From contig NZ_CP159253.1 in the NCBI RefSeq assembly GCF_040438645.1, positions 2,914,001-2,978,000 of the forward strand: DNA of 64,000 bases, in the 5' to 3' direction. The position numbers and the translations under genes are program-made. The notes under the pieces were generated by a model. It worked only from the letters and a program-made list of their open reading frames with translations, was not told the origin of the DNA and searched no databases. This document shows, in pieces, positions 18,332-27,694 of the stretch (position 1 is its first letter; each line of letters begins with the position of its first letter). The stretch comes from Mesorhizobium sp. WSM2240 (lineage in GTDB: Bacteria > Pseudomonadota > Alphaproteobacteria > Rhizobiales > Rhizobiaceae).

Positions 18332-18904
18332 ATGACCGAGGAAATCCATACCCAGGTGACAGCCGAGGAACTGGCGCAGGCTTTCGAAGAGGAAGTCGCG
18401 CCCGCCGATCTTTCGCGCTACGCGCTCGAGGACTGGGTGACGCTCGCCGTGTTTTGGGGCATGTCGCTCTGCGTTTTCCTGCAGTTTTTCACCCGTTACG
18501 TGATGAATGACAGCTTCGCCTGGACGGAAGAGATCGCGATCAACTGCCTGGTCGTCGTGGTTTTCCTAGGCTCGGCCATGTGTACGCGCATGACGCGTCA
18601 CATCCATGTCGACCTGCTCTACAAATACGTTCCGGCGCGGATTGGGCGGGTGCTAGCGCTTGCCGTTAGCCTGATCGCCATCGGCTTTTTCGCCTACATG
18701 TCGTGGCTGCTGTGGCGCTATGCCGGCATCGTGCACCGCGAGCGGATGGTCACGATCAATCTGCCGCGCAACATCGTCTTCTACACCGTCTTTGCTGCCT
18801 TCGTCCTCATGTGTCTGCGCCAGATACAGGTGTTCGTGGCCGACGTCAGGCGCGGCTATTCCGTGCTCGAGCGCCCCGCCGATTTCGATGGATACGGGAT
18901 CTGA
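18332..18904 (+). CDS. dctQ: TRAP transporter small permease subunit
   Basis: 190 residues with four membrane segments, the usual DctQ topology: around VTLAVFWGMSLCVFLQFFTRYV, EIAINCLVVVVFLGSAM, GRVLALAVSLIAIGFFAYM and NIVFYTVFAAFVLMCLRQI. The ATG at 18332 is taken; a GTG two codons earlier is also possible. It forms the permease with DctM, whose gene begins three bases after its stop. Confidence 0.9.
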   Translation: MTEEIHTQVTAEELAQAFEEEVAPADLSRYALEDWVTLAVFWGMSLCVFLQFFTRYVMNDSFAWTEEIAINCLVVVVFLGSAMCTRMTRHIHVDLLYKYVPARIGRVLALAVSLIAIGFFAYMSWLLWRYAGIVHRERMVTINLPRNIVFYTVFAAFVLMCLRQIQVFVADVRRGYSVLERPADFDGYGI

Positions 18905-18907
18905 ACC

Positions 18908-20314
18908 ATGCTGCTCCTGATCGGATCCTTCCTTCTCCTCATGATCGGCGGCACGCCTGTCGCCGTCTCCATGGCGGTGGCCTCGCTGCTCTATCTCGTC
19001 TTCTACAATGTCGCGCCCGATATCATCACGGCGCAGCGCATGATCGCAGGCGTCGAGAGCTTTCCGCTGCTGGCCGTGCCTTTCTTCATTCTTGCCGGCA
19101 ATCTGATGAACACCGCTGGCGTCACCGGCCGCATCTACACATTCGCGCTGGCCGTCGTCGGCTGGATGAAGGGCGGGCTGGCGCAGGTCAATATTCTGGG
19201 TTCCGTGGTCTTCGCCGGCATGTCGGGCGCGGCCTTGGCCGACGCCGCCGGCATCGGCACGATCGAGATCAAGGCAATGCGCGATCACGGCTATCCGGTC
19301 GAGGCGGCGGTTGGCGTGACCGCGGCGTCCTCAACACTGGGGCCGATCTTTCCGCCATCCCTGCCCTTCGTCATCTACGGTATGATGGCGAACGTCTCGA
19401 TCGGCGCGCTGTTCATGGCCGGCATCCTGCCCGGGCTGGTGATGATGGTGCTGATGATGATCACGGTCGCGGTCTTCGCCTATCGCCGGGGATGGGGTTC
19501 CGACACGCCCTTCAGCCTGCGCCGGCTCGCCGCCGCATCGGCCGAAGTTCTGATGGTCGCCGCCTTTCCGGTACTCGTCTACCTGCTTTCGCTCACTGGC
19601 ATCTCGCTCAATCTCGCGGTCGGCATCGCGCTCGTCGTGCTGATCGCGCTCGACTGGTATTTCGATTTTGCCGCCGTAATGGCGCTTATGACGCCGGTTA
19701 TCCTGATCGGCGGCATGACCATGGGCTGGTTCACGCCGACGGAGGCCGCGGTCGCGGCCGTCATCTGGTCGCTCTTCCTTGGCCTCGTGCGCTATCGTTC
19801 GATGACGCTGCGCTCGCTCGCCAAGGCGAGCTTCGATACGATCGAGACCACCGCCTCGGTGCTTTTCATCGTCACCGCAGCGTCGATCTTCGCATGGCTT
19901 TTGACCGTCAGTCAGGCCGCGCAGTATTTCTCCGACTTCGTGTTCTCGCTGACCGATAACAAATGGGTCTTCCTGATCCTGGTGAATTTGCTGCTCCTCG
20001 GCATCGGCTGCTTCCTCGACACGATCGCGGCGATCACCATCATAGTGCCGATCCTGATGCCGATCATCGCCAAGTTCGACATCGATCCGGTACATTTCGG
20101 GCTGGTGCTCACGCTCAACCTGATGATTGGGCTGCTGACGCCGCCGATCGGCGTCGTCATGTTCGTGCTTTCACGCATTTCCGGGCTGTCGACCGAGCGC
20201 ACCACCATGGCGATCCTGCCCTGGCTCGCGCCGCTGCTGATCGCGCTTCTCGTCATAACTTTCATTCCAGCTCTTTCACTGTGGCTGCCGACGCAACTGG
20301 GATTGATCCGATGA
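18908..20314 (+). CDS. dctM: TRAP transporter large permease subunit
   Basis: 468 residues, about 12 hydrophobic segments. Conserved DctM features include the start LLIGSFLLLMIGGTPVAVS, the loop AGMSGAALADAAGIGTIEIKAM, and LGPIFPPSLPFVIYG. This subunit carries the ion-coupled transport path. It is somewhat longer than the typical 425-430, with an extra central hydrophobic part. Its stop overlaps the ATG of the dehydrogenase gene (ATGA). Confidence 0.92.
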   Translation: MLLLIGSFLLLMIGGTPVAVSMAVASLLYLVFYNVAPDIITAQRMIAGVESFPLLAVPFFILAGNLMNTAGVTGRIYTFALAVVGWMKGGLAQVNILGSVVFAGMSGAALADAAGIGTIEIKAMRDHGYPVEAAVGVTAASSTLGPIFPPSLPFVIYGMMANVSIGALFMAGILPGLVMMVLMMITVAVFAYRRGWGSDTPFSLRRLAAASAEVLMVAAFPVLVYLLSLTGISLNLAVGIALVVLIALDWYFDFAAVMALMTPVILIGGMTMGWFTPTEAAVAAVIWSLFLGLVRYRSMTLRSLAKASFDTIETTASVLFIVTAASIFAWLLTVSQAAQYFSDFVFSLTDNKWVFLILVNLLLLGIGCFLDTIAAITIIVPILMPIIAKFDIDPVHFGLVLTLNLMIGLLTPPIGVVMFVLSRISGLSTERTTMAILPWLAPLLIALLVITFIPALSLWLPTQLGLIR

Positions 20315-21360
20315 CCGACCACGCAATCGCCGCGACCCTGTTCGGACCCCAGGACCTGCGGATGATAGAACATCCGCTCGGGCCGCTCGCGCCGGGCATG
20401 GTGCGGGTGCGCTTCGGGGCGGGCGGGATATGCGGCTCCGACCTGCACTATTTCCGCCATGCACGGACCGGCGATTTCATCGTCACCTCGCCGCTGATCC
20501 TCGGCCACGAGATTGCCGGCGAAATCGTGGAGATAAATGGCGCAGCGCCGGGCTTGAGCGTCGGCGACCACGTCGCGGTCAATCCGTCGCGCTGGTGCGG
20601 ACATTGCGCCCGCTGCCTGGAGGGCCGCGCCAATCTCTGCGAAAACATCTACTTCATGGGTTCGGCTTCCAAGACGCCGCATATGCAGGGCGGCTTTGCC
20701 AGCGTGTTCGACGCGGTGCCGGCGCAATGCGTAAAGGTTCCATCGCACGTGGCCTATCAGGCGGCCGCGCTCGCCGAGCCGCTGGCGGTCAGCCTGCACG
20801 CGGTAGGGCGGGCGGGTGATGTCAGGGACAGGAGCATGATTCTGTTCGGGGCCGGGCCGATCGGGCTTTTGACCATGCTCGCGGCCAAGCTCAAGGGCTG
20901 CGGAGAAATCACCGTCGCCGACATCGCGGCGGCTCCCCTCGCCTTCGCCACCAAACTCGGCGCTGACCGGACTGTCGACCTCTCAGGCGGCGACGCCGGG
21001 TTGCAGGCGCTGGCGGCCGAAAAGCCGTTCGATGTCGCTTTCGAGATCTCGGGCACCGCGGCCGGCCTCGCCGCGGCAATCGCCAGCGTGCGGCGCGGAG
21101 GAACGGTCGTCCAGGTCGGGAATCTTCCGGGCGGCCAGATCCCCGTGCCCGCCAATGCGGTGATGGCCAAGGAAATCGACCTGAAGGGCACGTTCCGGTT
21201 CGGAGAGGAGTTCGGCCGGGCGGTCGACCTGATCGTCAGCGGCGAGGTCGACGTGCTGAAGCTGGTGACCGCCGAGCGCACCCTGTCCTCGGCTCCGGAC
21301 GCATTCGGCCTCGCAGCCGACCGCTCGCAAAGCGTCAAGGTCGTGCTCACCGCCGGCTGA
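20311..21360 (+). CDS. idnD: L-idonate 5-dehydrogenase-like zinc alcohol dehydrogenase
   Basis: 349 residues of the medium-chain zinc dehydrogenase family. Catalytic zinc ligands are Cys41 (GICGSDLHYF), His66 and Glu67 (GHEIAGE). The structural zinc site is Cys96, Cys99, Cys102 and Cys110 (CGHCARCLEGRANLC). The nucleotide motif is LFGAGPIGLLTMLAA. By sequence style it matches L-idonate 5-dehydrogenase, oxidising idonate to 5-keto-gluconate, though related sugar-acid or polyol substrates are possible. It overlaps dctM and belongs to the TRAP operon, which suggests it acts on the imported sugar acid. No further steps of the pathway are encoded here. Confidence 0.8.
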   Translation: MTDHAIAATLFGPQDLRMIEHPLGPLAPGMVRVRFGAGGICGSDLHYFRHARTGDFIVTSPLILGHEIAGEIVEINGAAPGLSVGDHVAVNPSRWCGHCARCLEGRANLCENIYFMGSASKTPHMQGGFASVFDAVPAQCVKVPSHVAYQAAALAEPLAVSLHAVGRAGDVRDRSMILFGAGPIGLLTMLAAKLKGCGEITVADIAAAPLAFATKLGADRTVDLSGGDAGLQALAAEKPFDVAFEISGTAAGLAAAIASVRRGGTVVQVGNLPGGQIPVPANAVMAKEIDLKGTFRFGEEFGRAVDLIVSGEVDVLKLVTAERTLSSAPDAFGLAADRSQSVKVVLTAG

Positions 21361-21445
21361 GCGTCTCCCGGTCACGCATCCCGCTTGGCAACCACCGCCC
21401 TACCCGGTAGGAACTGCGGCTGCCGGTCCAGCAGGAGGAAACGAA

Positions 21446-21940
21446 GTGGCACACGACGATCTGTCGGAAATTTCCGCGGCCTCCCATGCCGCGGTTCTGG
21501 CGCTCAACAATGCCCATGCGGCGGAATTGTCGTGGCTGGAGCCCAATGAACTGTCGCGCCTGCTCGGCGAGTCGTTTTATGCAAGGCGGATCGGCGAAGT
21601 CGACGCTTTCCTGCTCGCCTTCGACCAGGACGCCCGCTACGACAGTCCGAATTTCGAATGGTTTCGCGCCCGTTACCCGCGTTTCGTCTACGTGGACCGC
21701 GTGGTGGTCGCCGGCCATACGCGGGGGCGCGGCCATGCCCGCCGGCTCTATGCCGATCTCTTCGACCATGCCGCGCGCTCCGGCCACGATCTGATCGCCT
21801 GCGAGGTCAATGAAGATCCGCCGAACCCTGCTTCCGACGCCTTCCACGCCGCCCTCGGCTTTTCCGTCGCCGGGCAGGCGCGGATCCATGGCGGCAAAAA
21901 GGCGGTGCGCTATTTCACGCGGCCGCTCGCGCCCGCTTGA
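21446..21940 (+). CDS. GNAT-family N-acetyltransferase
   Basis: 164 residues starting with GTG at 21446, supported by AGGAGG eight bases before it. The core GNAT fold is seen: a middle strand YVDRVVVAG, then the acetyl-CoA binding loop HTRGRGHARRLYADLFDHA, and the final ACEVNEDPPNPASDAFHAALGF. Substrate unknown. It is downstream of idnD by 85 bases and convergent with the endonuclease gene, eight bases apart. Confidence 0.85.
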   Translation: MAHDDLSEISAASHAAVLALNNAHAAELSWLEPNELSRLLGESFYARRIGEVDAFLLAFDQDARYDSPNFEWFRARYPRFVYVDRVVVAGHTRGRGHARRLYADLFDHAARSGHDLIACEVNEDPPNPASDAFHAALGFSVAGQARIHGGKKAVRYFTRPLAPA

Positions 21941-21948
21941 GCCGACGA

Positions 21949-22857
21949 TCAGGAAGGCTGCAACTCCGGCTGCCTGATGCCCAGGGCATCCAGCGCCGCC
22001 GGAATATCGATCGTCGCCTTAAGCGGCAGATGATCCGACGCCACCTCCGACAGCGGCGTGTGGTGCGCTTCGAGCGCAGTGACCAGTCCGGGCGAGCCGA
22101 TGACGCGGTCGAGCGCCACCATGGGATAGTAGGACGGAAAGCTCATCGGCGCGGCGGGCAGCGGCCCGAAGAGCGGCCTTAGATCGTGCAGCGACGAACG
22201 CGGCCCCGGCCGCCATTCGTTCAGGTCGCCGAGCAGCAGCGTTGGGATACGGGTGCCATCGTCGACAGCGTCGACTATGGCGCGTACCTGCCAGCGGCGC
22301 ACTCGCCGCAGGAGCCCGAGATGGGCGGCCACCACCCGCAACGGCCCGGAAGGCAGTTCCAGAACCACCACCAGCGCACCGCGTGGCTCGGCGCCGGGCA
22401 GCGCCAGCCGCCTGACGCTGCGCACGACGCCTGTCCTGATGAGCAACGCATTGCCGCGCCATCCATGGCCGTTGGGGGCGAGCGAAGTCCTCACCAGCGA
22501 TAGCCCGGAAGCCGCCTCCAGCGCCCGCAGGTCCAGAAGGCCGCGGCGCTCGCCAAAACGCTGGTCGGCTTCCTGCAGCGCCACTACGTCCGCGCCGATC
22601 TCGGCGATGACCGCCGCCACCCGCTCGGGATCGAAGCGGCGGTCGACGCCCAGGCACTTATGGATATTATAGGAGGCGACGGTGACCTGATGCCCGGCGG
22701 CCTGGCCCAGCCTGTGCGGGTCGGCTGCGCGCGCCGCAAGCTGCTGATGACGGATGCGGTTCTTGATCTGGGCCTTTATCGATCCCAGGCGGCGTGGCGC
22801 GCGCTTGAGTAGATCGAGCTGGACCGGATCGAAGAAGCGAAAGCGTCGAAGAGGCAT
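21949..22857 (-). CDS. Endonuclease/exonuclease/phosphatase-family protein
   Basis: 302 residues. The metal-dependent EEP fold is shown by VTVASYNIHKCLGVD, ADVVALQEADQRFG, LLLGDLNEWRPG and the C-terminal SDHLPLKA. A basic extension of about 55 residues precedes the domain. Such proteins cleave phosphodiesters, ranging from DNA to phospholipid head groups; the substrate is not evident. The next upstream gene on the same strand encodes a phospholipase D/cardiolipin synthase-like protein, and pairs like this occur in other alphaproteobacteria, which hints at a shared membrane-lipid role. Confidence 0.8.
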   Translation of the reverse strand: MPLRRFRFFDPVQLDLLKRAPRRLGSIKAQIKNRIRHQQLAARAADPHRLGQAAGHQVTVASYNIHKCLGVDRRFDPERVAAVIAEIGADVVALQEADQRFGERRGLLDLRALEAASGLSLVRTSLAPNGHGWRGNALLIRTGVVRSVRRLALPGAEPRGALVVVLELPSGPLRVVAAHLGLLRRVRRWQVRAIVDAVDDGTRIPTLLLGDLNEWRPGPRSSLHDLRPLFGPLPAAPMSFPSYYPMVALDRVIGSPGLVTALEAHHTPLSEVASDHLPLKATIDIPAALDALGIRQPELQPS

Positions 22858-22893
22858 TCAGTGTCTTTCAAGCCGAAGGGGATTTTTTGACTC

Positions 22894-23009
22894 TAGAGCC
22901 TGATCCATTCCGATGGAATCGCAATAGGCCCTGATTTGCTGTTTTGCCGCATGATCTTATCTGAAAGTCTGAAACTTCTGCTCGCGGATACGGTTCGATC
23001 AGGCCTCTA
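22894..23009. repeat. RIME-like intergenic palindromic element
   Basis: Starts TAGAGCCTGATC (22894-22905) and ends GATCAGGCCTCTA (22997-23009), imperfect terminal inverted repeats. The interior is CATTCCGATGGAATCG and similar, as in rhizobial RIME mosaic elements that I recall from Mesorhizobium and Sinorhizobium. It occupies the gap between the EEP gene and the cardiolipin synthase-like gene, and its right end supplies the stop codon of the latter. Confidence 0.6.
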
Positions 23010-24560
23010 AAGTTGCTCCTCGATAGGCAGTAGTCCAACCAGCATCGCGATCATGCGCCGCCGCAGGCTGGCCTCGGGCTCGGCGCTCAGGATCTTCGCT
23101 GCGCCGACCGGCCCATCTTCCCATCCTATGGCGCCGTTTCCAAGCACAACGCGGTAGCTTCGGCGCGGCGACATCTCCTGCTCAAACACCGCCTGCACCT
23201 CCTTGGCCAGTTCTGCATGGTCAAACATGATGCCCATTTCAGTATTGAGGGAGGCCGAGCGCGGGTCGAAATTGAACGAGCCGACGAAGCCGGTCCTGTC
23301 GTCGACCAGAAACGCCTTTGTGTGGAGGCTGGCGCCGCTCGAACCGAACAGGGAAATATCCTGCCGCGCTTCTCGCGGACGAAGCTCGAACAACCGGATG
23401 CCGCCTTCGATCAGCCGTTTGCGGTATCGCGCATAGGCGCCGTGGACCGCCGAAACGTCGGTCGCGGCCAATGAATTGGTGAGAACGGAAACGCTCACGC
23501 CTTGGGCGACAAGGTCCAGCAGTATGTTTGCGCCATCTTCGCCGGGAATGAAGTAGGGCGATACGATCTCAAGCCGGCTCCTGGCGGAGGCGACCGCCGG
23601 CATAACGGCCTTTATAAGCCAGTTCTCCCGTTTTCCGTCAAAGGCTTTCTCCGGTGGGTCGGAGACGACGCGCGCACTTGCGGTCCAGTGCAGCTTCTGG
23701 ATACCCGCCAGCATGTCCTGGACGTCTTCTTCCTCCAGCACGCGGCCCAGATAGGGAATTGCGGCTGCATGTGAAGGCGACGATTGCAGCGCCTGGCGCA
23801 GTTTCGGCAGATTGCCCCTTCGTGAGCCCGCGAGCGTCTTGATCGGAATGACGACGCTGCTGTTCCAGTAGGCGTCGAATATCGCTTCGGTCTGCTGAAC
23901 CGCCGGCCCTACCATCAGGATGTCCATATCGCGGAAATTCGAGGCTTCGGCGGCGTCGAAATAGGCATCGCCTATGTTGCGCCCACCGACGATGGCGAGC
24001 CGGCCATCGACGATCCACGCCTTGTTATGCATGCGCCTGACCACGCTGTAGTAGCGCAGCAGCATTTCCAGGCCGCGACGAAACGAGCCGTCACGGCTGC
24101 GGCAGGGATTGAACAGCCGCACCTCGATGTTCGGGTGGGCGTCGAGCGCGCAGTAATTGGCGTCGCGGCCATTGACGTTGACGTCGTCGAGCAGCAGGCG
24201 CACGCGCACGCCGCGATCCGCAGCCATGAGGACCTCATTAGCCAGCAGTCTGCCGGTCAGATCGTCCTTCCAGTAATAATATTGTAGGTCGAGGCTTCGG
24301 CCGGCATTGCGCGAAGCCGCGGCGCGAACGGCAAAGGCATGCAGATTTCCACTGAGCAGTTGCAGGCCGGTTTCGCCCGGATGCTTCCCGAGCAGCGGCG
24401 CAATCGCGGCGTCGAGCGCCGCCTGTCCTTCGGACACATCGAGGCTGATCGATGGCGCACCCTGTTCGTGGCGGGCGAACCGGCCATAGGAATAGACCGC
24501 AAGATAAAGGAACAGCACCAGTCCCGCCAGTACGGCCAGCGCTATCGACAGGGTGCCCAT
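23007..24560 (-). CDS. Phospholipase D-type protein, cardiolipin synthase-like
   Basis: 517 residues. Two HKD motifs are present: HNKAWIVDGRLAIVGGRN in the first half and HTKAFLVDDRTGFVGSFN in the second. An N-terminal membrane segment (MGTLSIALAVLAGLVLFLYLAV) anchors it. These features fit the ClsC-like cardiolipin synthases or related PLD enzymes that move phosphatidyl groups at the inner membrane. The ATG at 24560 was chosen because it begins the membrane segment; a start 13 codons earlier is possible. Its last codons lie within the RIME-like repeat, which suggests the native C terminus was altered by that insertion. Confidence 0.82.
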   Translation of the reverse strand: MGTLSIALAVLAGLVLFLYLAVYSYGRFARHEQGAPSISLDVSEGQAALDAAIAPLLGKHPGETGLQLLSGNLHAFAVRAAASRNAGRSLDLQYYYWKDDLTGRLLANEVLMAADRGVRVRLLLDDVNVNGRDANYCALDAHPNIEVRLFNPCRSRDGSFRRGLEMLLRYYSVVRRMHNKAWIVDGRLAIVGGRNIGDAYFDAAEASNFRDMDILMVGPAVQQTEAIFDAYWNSSVVIPIKTLAGSRRGNLPKLRQALQSSPSHAAAIPYLGRVLEEEDVQDMLAGIQKLHWTASARVVSDPPEKAFDGKRENWLIKAVMPAVASARSRLEIVSPYFIPGEDGANILLDLVAQGVSVSVLTNSLAATDVSAVHGAYARYRKRLIEGGIRLFELRPREARQDISLFGSSGASLHTKAFLVDDRTGFVGSFNFDPRSASLNTEMGIMFDHAELAKEVQAVFEQEMSPRRSYRVVLGNGAIGWEDGPVGAAKILSAEPEASLRRRMIAMLVGLLPIEEQL

Positions 24561-24690
24561 TCTATTGTCTTGACCATCTCCGCGGACCGATGCGGCCATT
24601 AATACAAGGCGGAAGCATGGCGAATGTTCCATCGGCCGGGCAATGTCGGGCAACAATGGTCATGCCCGCCGCAAGTCCAAGTTGTTTGGC

Positions 24691-25962
24691 CTATTCGTAT
24701 TTCATCACTTTCTCGGGCAGCAGGCCCCTGGGCGCGAAGCGCAGCACGAGAATGATGGTCAGCCCGATCACGAAAACGCGCATCTGCAGGGCTCGGGTCG
24801 GCAGGTCCGACGGCGGCGCGATGTCGAATATCTGCTGTACCCAGCTTGCACCGTACCGGAACAGGATGAGTGCCGCCGGCTCCGACATGGTCCAGATCAC
24901 ATAGACTAACAGCGCGCCGAAAATCGTCCCGAGATTGTTTCCCGACCCGCCGAGCACGACCATGATCAGGACGAGGAAGGTGTGGTTGATCGGGTTGAAA
25001 CCGCTCGGATCGAAGATACCGCCAAAGGTGACGAGTGCTGCGCCGCCGACTCCCACAATGATGTTTCCGAGCACGAACATCTCCAGTCGGCGGCGGTTCA
25101 CATCCTTGCCGACAGCTTCGGCGGCCGTTTCATTGTCGCGGATGGCGCGCATCATCCGGCCCCAGGGCGAAGCCCAGCCGCGCTGCAGCAGGATGTAGAT
25201 CGCGACGATCAGTATGGCGGTCAGCGCAAGATAAGCGGAGCGCGCCGCCACGAAGCCGATCTCGTTGGGGGTCGGAACTGGCCAGGGCAGCGGCGACACG
25301 GTCAGCGTGCCCCTGGTCAGCCAGTCGGCGTTCTTCAGGAATGACTTGACGATCTCGGCGATGCCGAGGGTTGCGATGGCGAGATAGTCTGACCGCAGGC
25401 CGAGCGTGATGCGGCCGATGAACCAGGCCAGCATGCCGGCGACGAGACCGCCGAGCACCCAGCCGAACCCGACCGGCAAGCCGAAGCCGCCGACGAAACT
25501 GGAGCCTTGCTCGATCAACGCTGCCGCGGGGCTGAGCCCGTTCTGCACCGTGAGGTAGGTTATGGCGGCGGCAAGGACCGTGAGGATGGTGCGGAGCTTT
25601 TTCGGTACGCCGATACGGTCGGCACGGCTGACGAGATATGTGGCTGCGACTCCGATTGCTAAATAGATCCCTGTGCGCAGCAGCATGCCCGGCGCCTCGG
25701 ACTGCCAGAAAACGGGATTGACCGGAAACGAGACCAGCATGCTGGTGAAAGCGGCGATGGCGATGAAGCCCATGACGCCGGCATTGAAGAGCCCGGCATA
25801 GCCCCACTGAATGTTGAGGCCTAGCGCGACGATGGCGAGGCAGCTTGCCTCGACCAGCATTCGCACGCCATAGGCGTTGCCCTGCCAGACGAATACGAGC
25901 GCCACGATGACGGCGAGGCCGCCGAGGAGCGTGACCGTACGCATATCGATCACCCGCGTCAC
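24691..25962 (-). CDS. livM: Branched-chain amino acid-type ABC transporter permease
   Basis: 423 residues from a GTG at 25962, whose GTGA overlaps the livH stop and follows GGGGGAGGG. About nine or ten membrane segments, with the LivM signatures GLNIQWGYAGLFNAG, LGLRSDYLAIATLGIAEIVKSF and RAIRDNETAAEAVGKD. The insertion of about 80 residues with TYLVSRADRIGVPK is longer than usual. The long open frame running upstream across livH is a shadow. Together with livH, livG, livF and the binding protein it forms a HAAT importer. Confidence 0.9.
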   Translation of the reverse strand: MTRVIDMRTVTLLGGLAVIVALVFVWQGNAYGVRMLVEASCLAIVALGLNIQWGYAGLFNAGVMGFIAIAAFTSMLVSFPVNPVFWQSEAPGMLLRTGIYLAIGVAATYLVSRADRIGVPKKLRTILTVLAAAITYLTVQNGLSPAAALIEQGSSFVGGFGLPVGFGWVLGGLVAGMLAWFIGRITLGLRSDYLAIATLGIAEIVKSFLKNADWLTRGTLTVSPLPWPVPTPNEIGFVAARSAYLALTAILIVAIYILLQRGWASPWGRMMRAIRDNETAAEAVGKDVNRRRLEMFVLGNIIVGVGGAALVTFGGIFDPSGFNPINHTFLVLIMVVLGGSGNNLGTIFGALLVYVIWTMSEPAALILFRYGASWVQQIFDIAPPSDLPTRALQMRVFVIGLTIILVLRFAPRGLLPEKVMKYE

Positions 25963-26981
25963 AGCACCCTCCCCCTGAAAATGCCGTGAGGACGCCAGAT
26001 CAGCACGGCGACAAGGATGAAGAACGGCACGACCAGCTTGTATTCCGTCGGCACAAAGGCGAGGTTCGCCGGGATTTCCAGCCATTCCGGCAGATGCGGC
26101 TTCAGCGGCCGCAGCAGGATCGCCCAGTTGAACACGGAAAGTGTTTCGGTGAAGCCGACCAGCAGGCCGCCGCTGATCGCGCCATAGGGCTGCCCCACGC
26201 CGCCAACGATCATGGCGGCGACGATCGGCAGCAGAAGGTTGAAACTCAGATCGGGCTTCAGGCTCACATCCATGGCGAGCAGCGTCCCGGCCGCCGCCGC
26301 CAGGCTGCCGGCGATGACCCAGGTGGTCCGCACGACATGGCCGGTGCTGATGCCGGAAATGCGCGCCAGATCGGCATTGTCGGACATTGCCCGCATCGCC
26401 TTGCCAGTGCGCGAGCGCGTCAGGAACAGGTGCAGAGCGATGATGCTTACTATCGTAAAGACGATCAAAAGCAGTTGCGGCTCCGTCACGATGATGGCGC
26501 GTCCGCCGAACGGAATGCGATAGATGTCCTTCGCAGTGACATACATCTGGCGGGGTGCGGTGCCGAAGAACAGCCGGATCACGCCCTGCAGCATCAGCAT
26601 GACGCCGAAGGAGGCGATGACCAGCGTGATCGGCTTGTAGCCGACGGTCCGGAGCGGCGCGTAGAACCTTTTGTCGAGGAAGATCGTGACGGCGGCAGTG
26701 ACAATCATCGCCAAGGGCATGACTATAAAGGCGGTAGGCAGGCCGACCAGCACGCCAAGGCCCGGCATCAGCATGGTCAGCACGAAGGCCACGAAAGCGC
26801 CGAGCGTCATGATGTCGCCATGGGCGAAATTGGCGAAACGCAATATGCCCGAAACCAGCGTCATGCCGACTGCGCCGAGCCCGTAGACCGAGCCGATGAT
26901 CAGCCCGGCGACGACCACCTTGTTGATGAAGAACACGATCTCGTTGATTGGCATCGCCGCCAGCAAGCCGACGTCTTCCAT
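25959..26981 (-). CDS. livH: Branched-chain amino acid-type ABC transporter permease
   Basis: 340 residues. Conserved LivH features: AGLIIGSVYGLGAVGMTLVSGILRFANFAHGDIMTLGAF near the N terminus, and GRAMRAMSDNADLARISGI-like EAA loop (here GKAMRAMSDNADLARISGIS). About eight to nine membrane segments. The ATG at 26981 shares one base with the livF stop (TGATG); a TTG one codon earlier is less likely. Transport substrate may be an aromatic acid or amino acid, judged by the adjoining pathway genes. Confidence 0.9.
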   Translation of the reverse strand: MEDVGLLAAMPINEIVFFINKVVVAGLIIGSVYGLGAVGMTLVSGILRFANFAHGDIMTLGAFVAFVLTMLMPGLGVLVGLPTAFIVMPLAMIVTAAVTIFLDKRFYAPLRTVGYKPITLVIASFGVMLMLQGVIRLFFGTAPRQMYVTAKDIYRIPFGGRAIIVTEPQLLLIVFTIVSIIALHLFLTRSRTGKAMRAMSDNADLARISGISTGHVVRTTWVIAGSLAAAAGTLLAMDVSLKPDLSFNLLLPIVAAMIVGGVGQPYGAISGGLLVGFTETLSVFNWAILLRPLKPHLPEWLEIPANLAFVPTEYKLVVPFFILVAVLIWRPHGIFRGRVL

Positions 26982-27694
26982 CAATGCACTCCCCCGCCGA
27001 GGAAGCTTTCGGCCACTTCCGGATTGTCGAGCAGGGCCTGCCCGGTGTCGGTGAAGGAATTTCTTCCGCCGGCCAGGACGAAACCCTTGTGGGCAATGGC
27101 CAGCGCCTGGCGCGCATTCTGCTCGACCATCAAAATGCCGACGCCACTCTCGTTGATAGCGATGACGCGCTCGAATATCTCGCCCATATAACGCGGCGAC
27201 AGGCCGGCAGTCGGCTCGTCGAGCAGCAGCAGCTTGGGCTCCATCATCAGCGCGCGGCCGATAGCCACCATCTGGCGCTGCCCGCCCGACAATTCGCCCG
27301 CAGGCTGGCGATGCTTGTCGCGCAGCGGCGGGAAATATTCGAAGATTTTCTCGATCAGCGGCCGGAAATCGTCGCGGCGAATGTAAGCGCCCATTTCGAG
27401 GTTTTCGCGCACCGAAAGCGTCGGGAAGACGTTGAACTCCTGTGGCACGAAAGACAGGCCGCGCCGCACCAGCGTCTCGGGGTTTTTGTTGGTGACGTCC
27501 TCGCCGTCGAAGGTGACGCTACCCTCCGACACCGTCAGCAGGCCGAACAACGCCTTCAGCGTCGTCGACTTGCCCGCTCCGTTCGGCCCGACGATGACGC
27601 CGATCTCGTGGGCCTCGATTTCGATGCTGACGCCGTTCAGGATGTTTGCGCCGCCATAGCCGGCATGGATGTCGCGCATGCTCAATATGCTCAT
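26981..27694 (-). CDS. livF: HAAT-family ABC transporter ATP-binding protein
   Basis: 237 residues. Walker A GPNGAGKSTTLKA, Q-loop PQEFNVFPTL, signature LSGGQRQMVAIGRAL, Walker B LLLLDEPTAGLS. The 16-residue-shorter C terminus compared with LivG is typical for LivF. It overlaps both neighbours by one to four bases, so translation is coupled. Confidence 0.92.
   Translation of the reverse strand: MSILSMRDIHAGYGGANILNGVSIEIEAHEIGVIVGPNGAGKSTTLKALFGLLTVSEGSVTFDGEDVTNKNPETLVRRGLSFVPQEFNVFPTLSVRENLEMGAYIRRDDFRPLIEKIFEYFPPLRDKHRQPAGELSGGQRQMVAIGRALMMEPKLLLLDEPTAGLSPRYMGEIFERVIAINESGVGILMVEQNARQALAIAHKGFVLAGGRNSFTDTGQALLDNPEVAESFLGGGVH

Noticed and set aside
25963..27117. Upstream part of the 808-codon minus-strand frame ending with livM
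   Set aside because: It overlaps livH in another frame and reads as Arg/Gly/His-rich noise; livM starts at the GTG at 25962.
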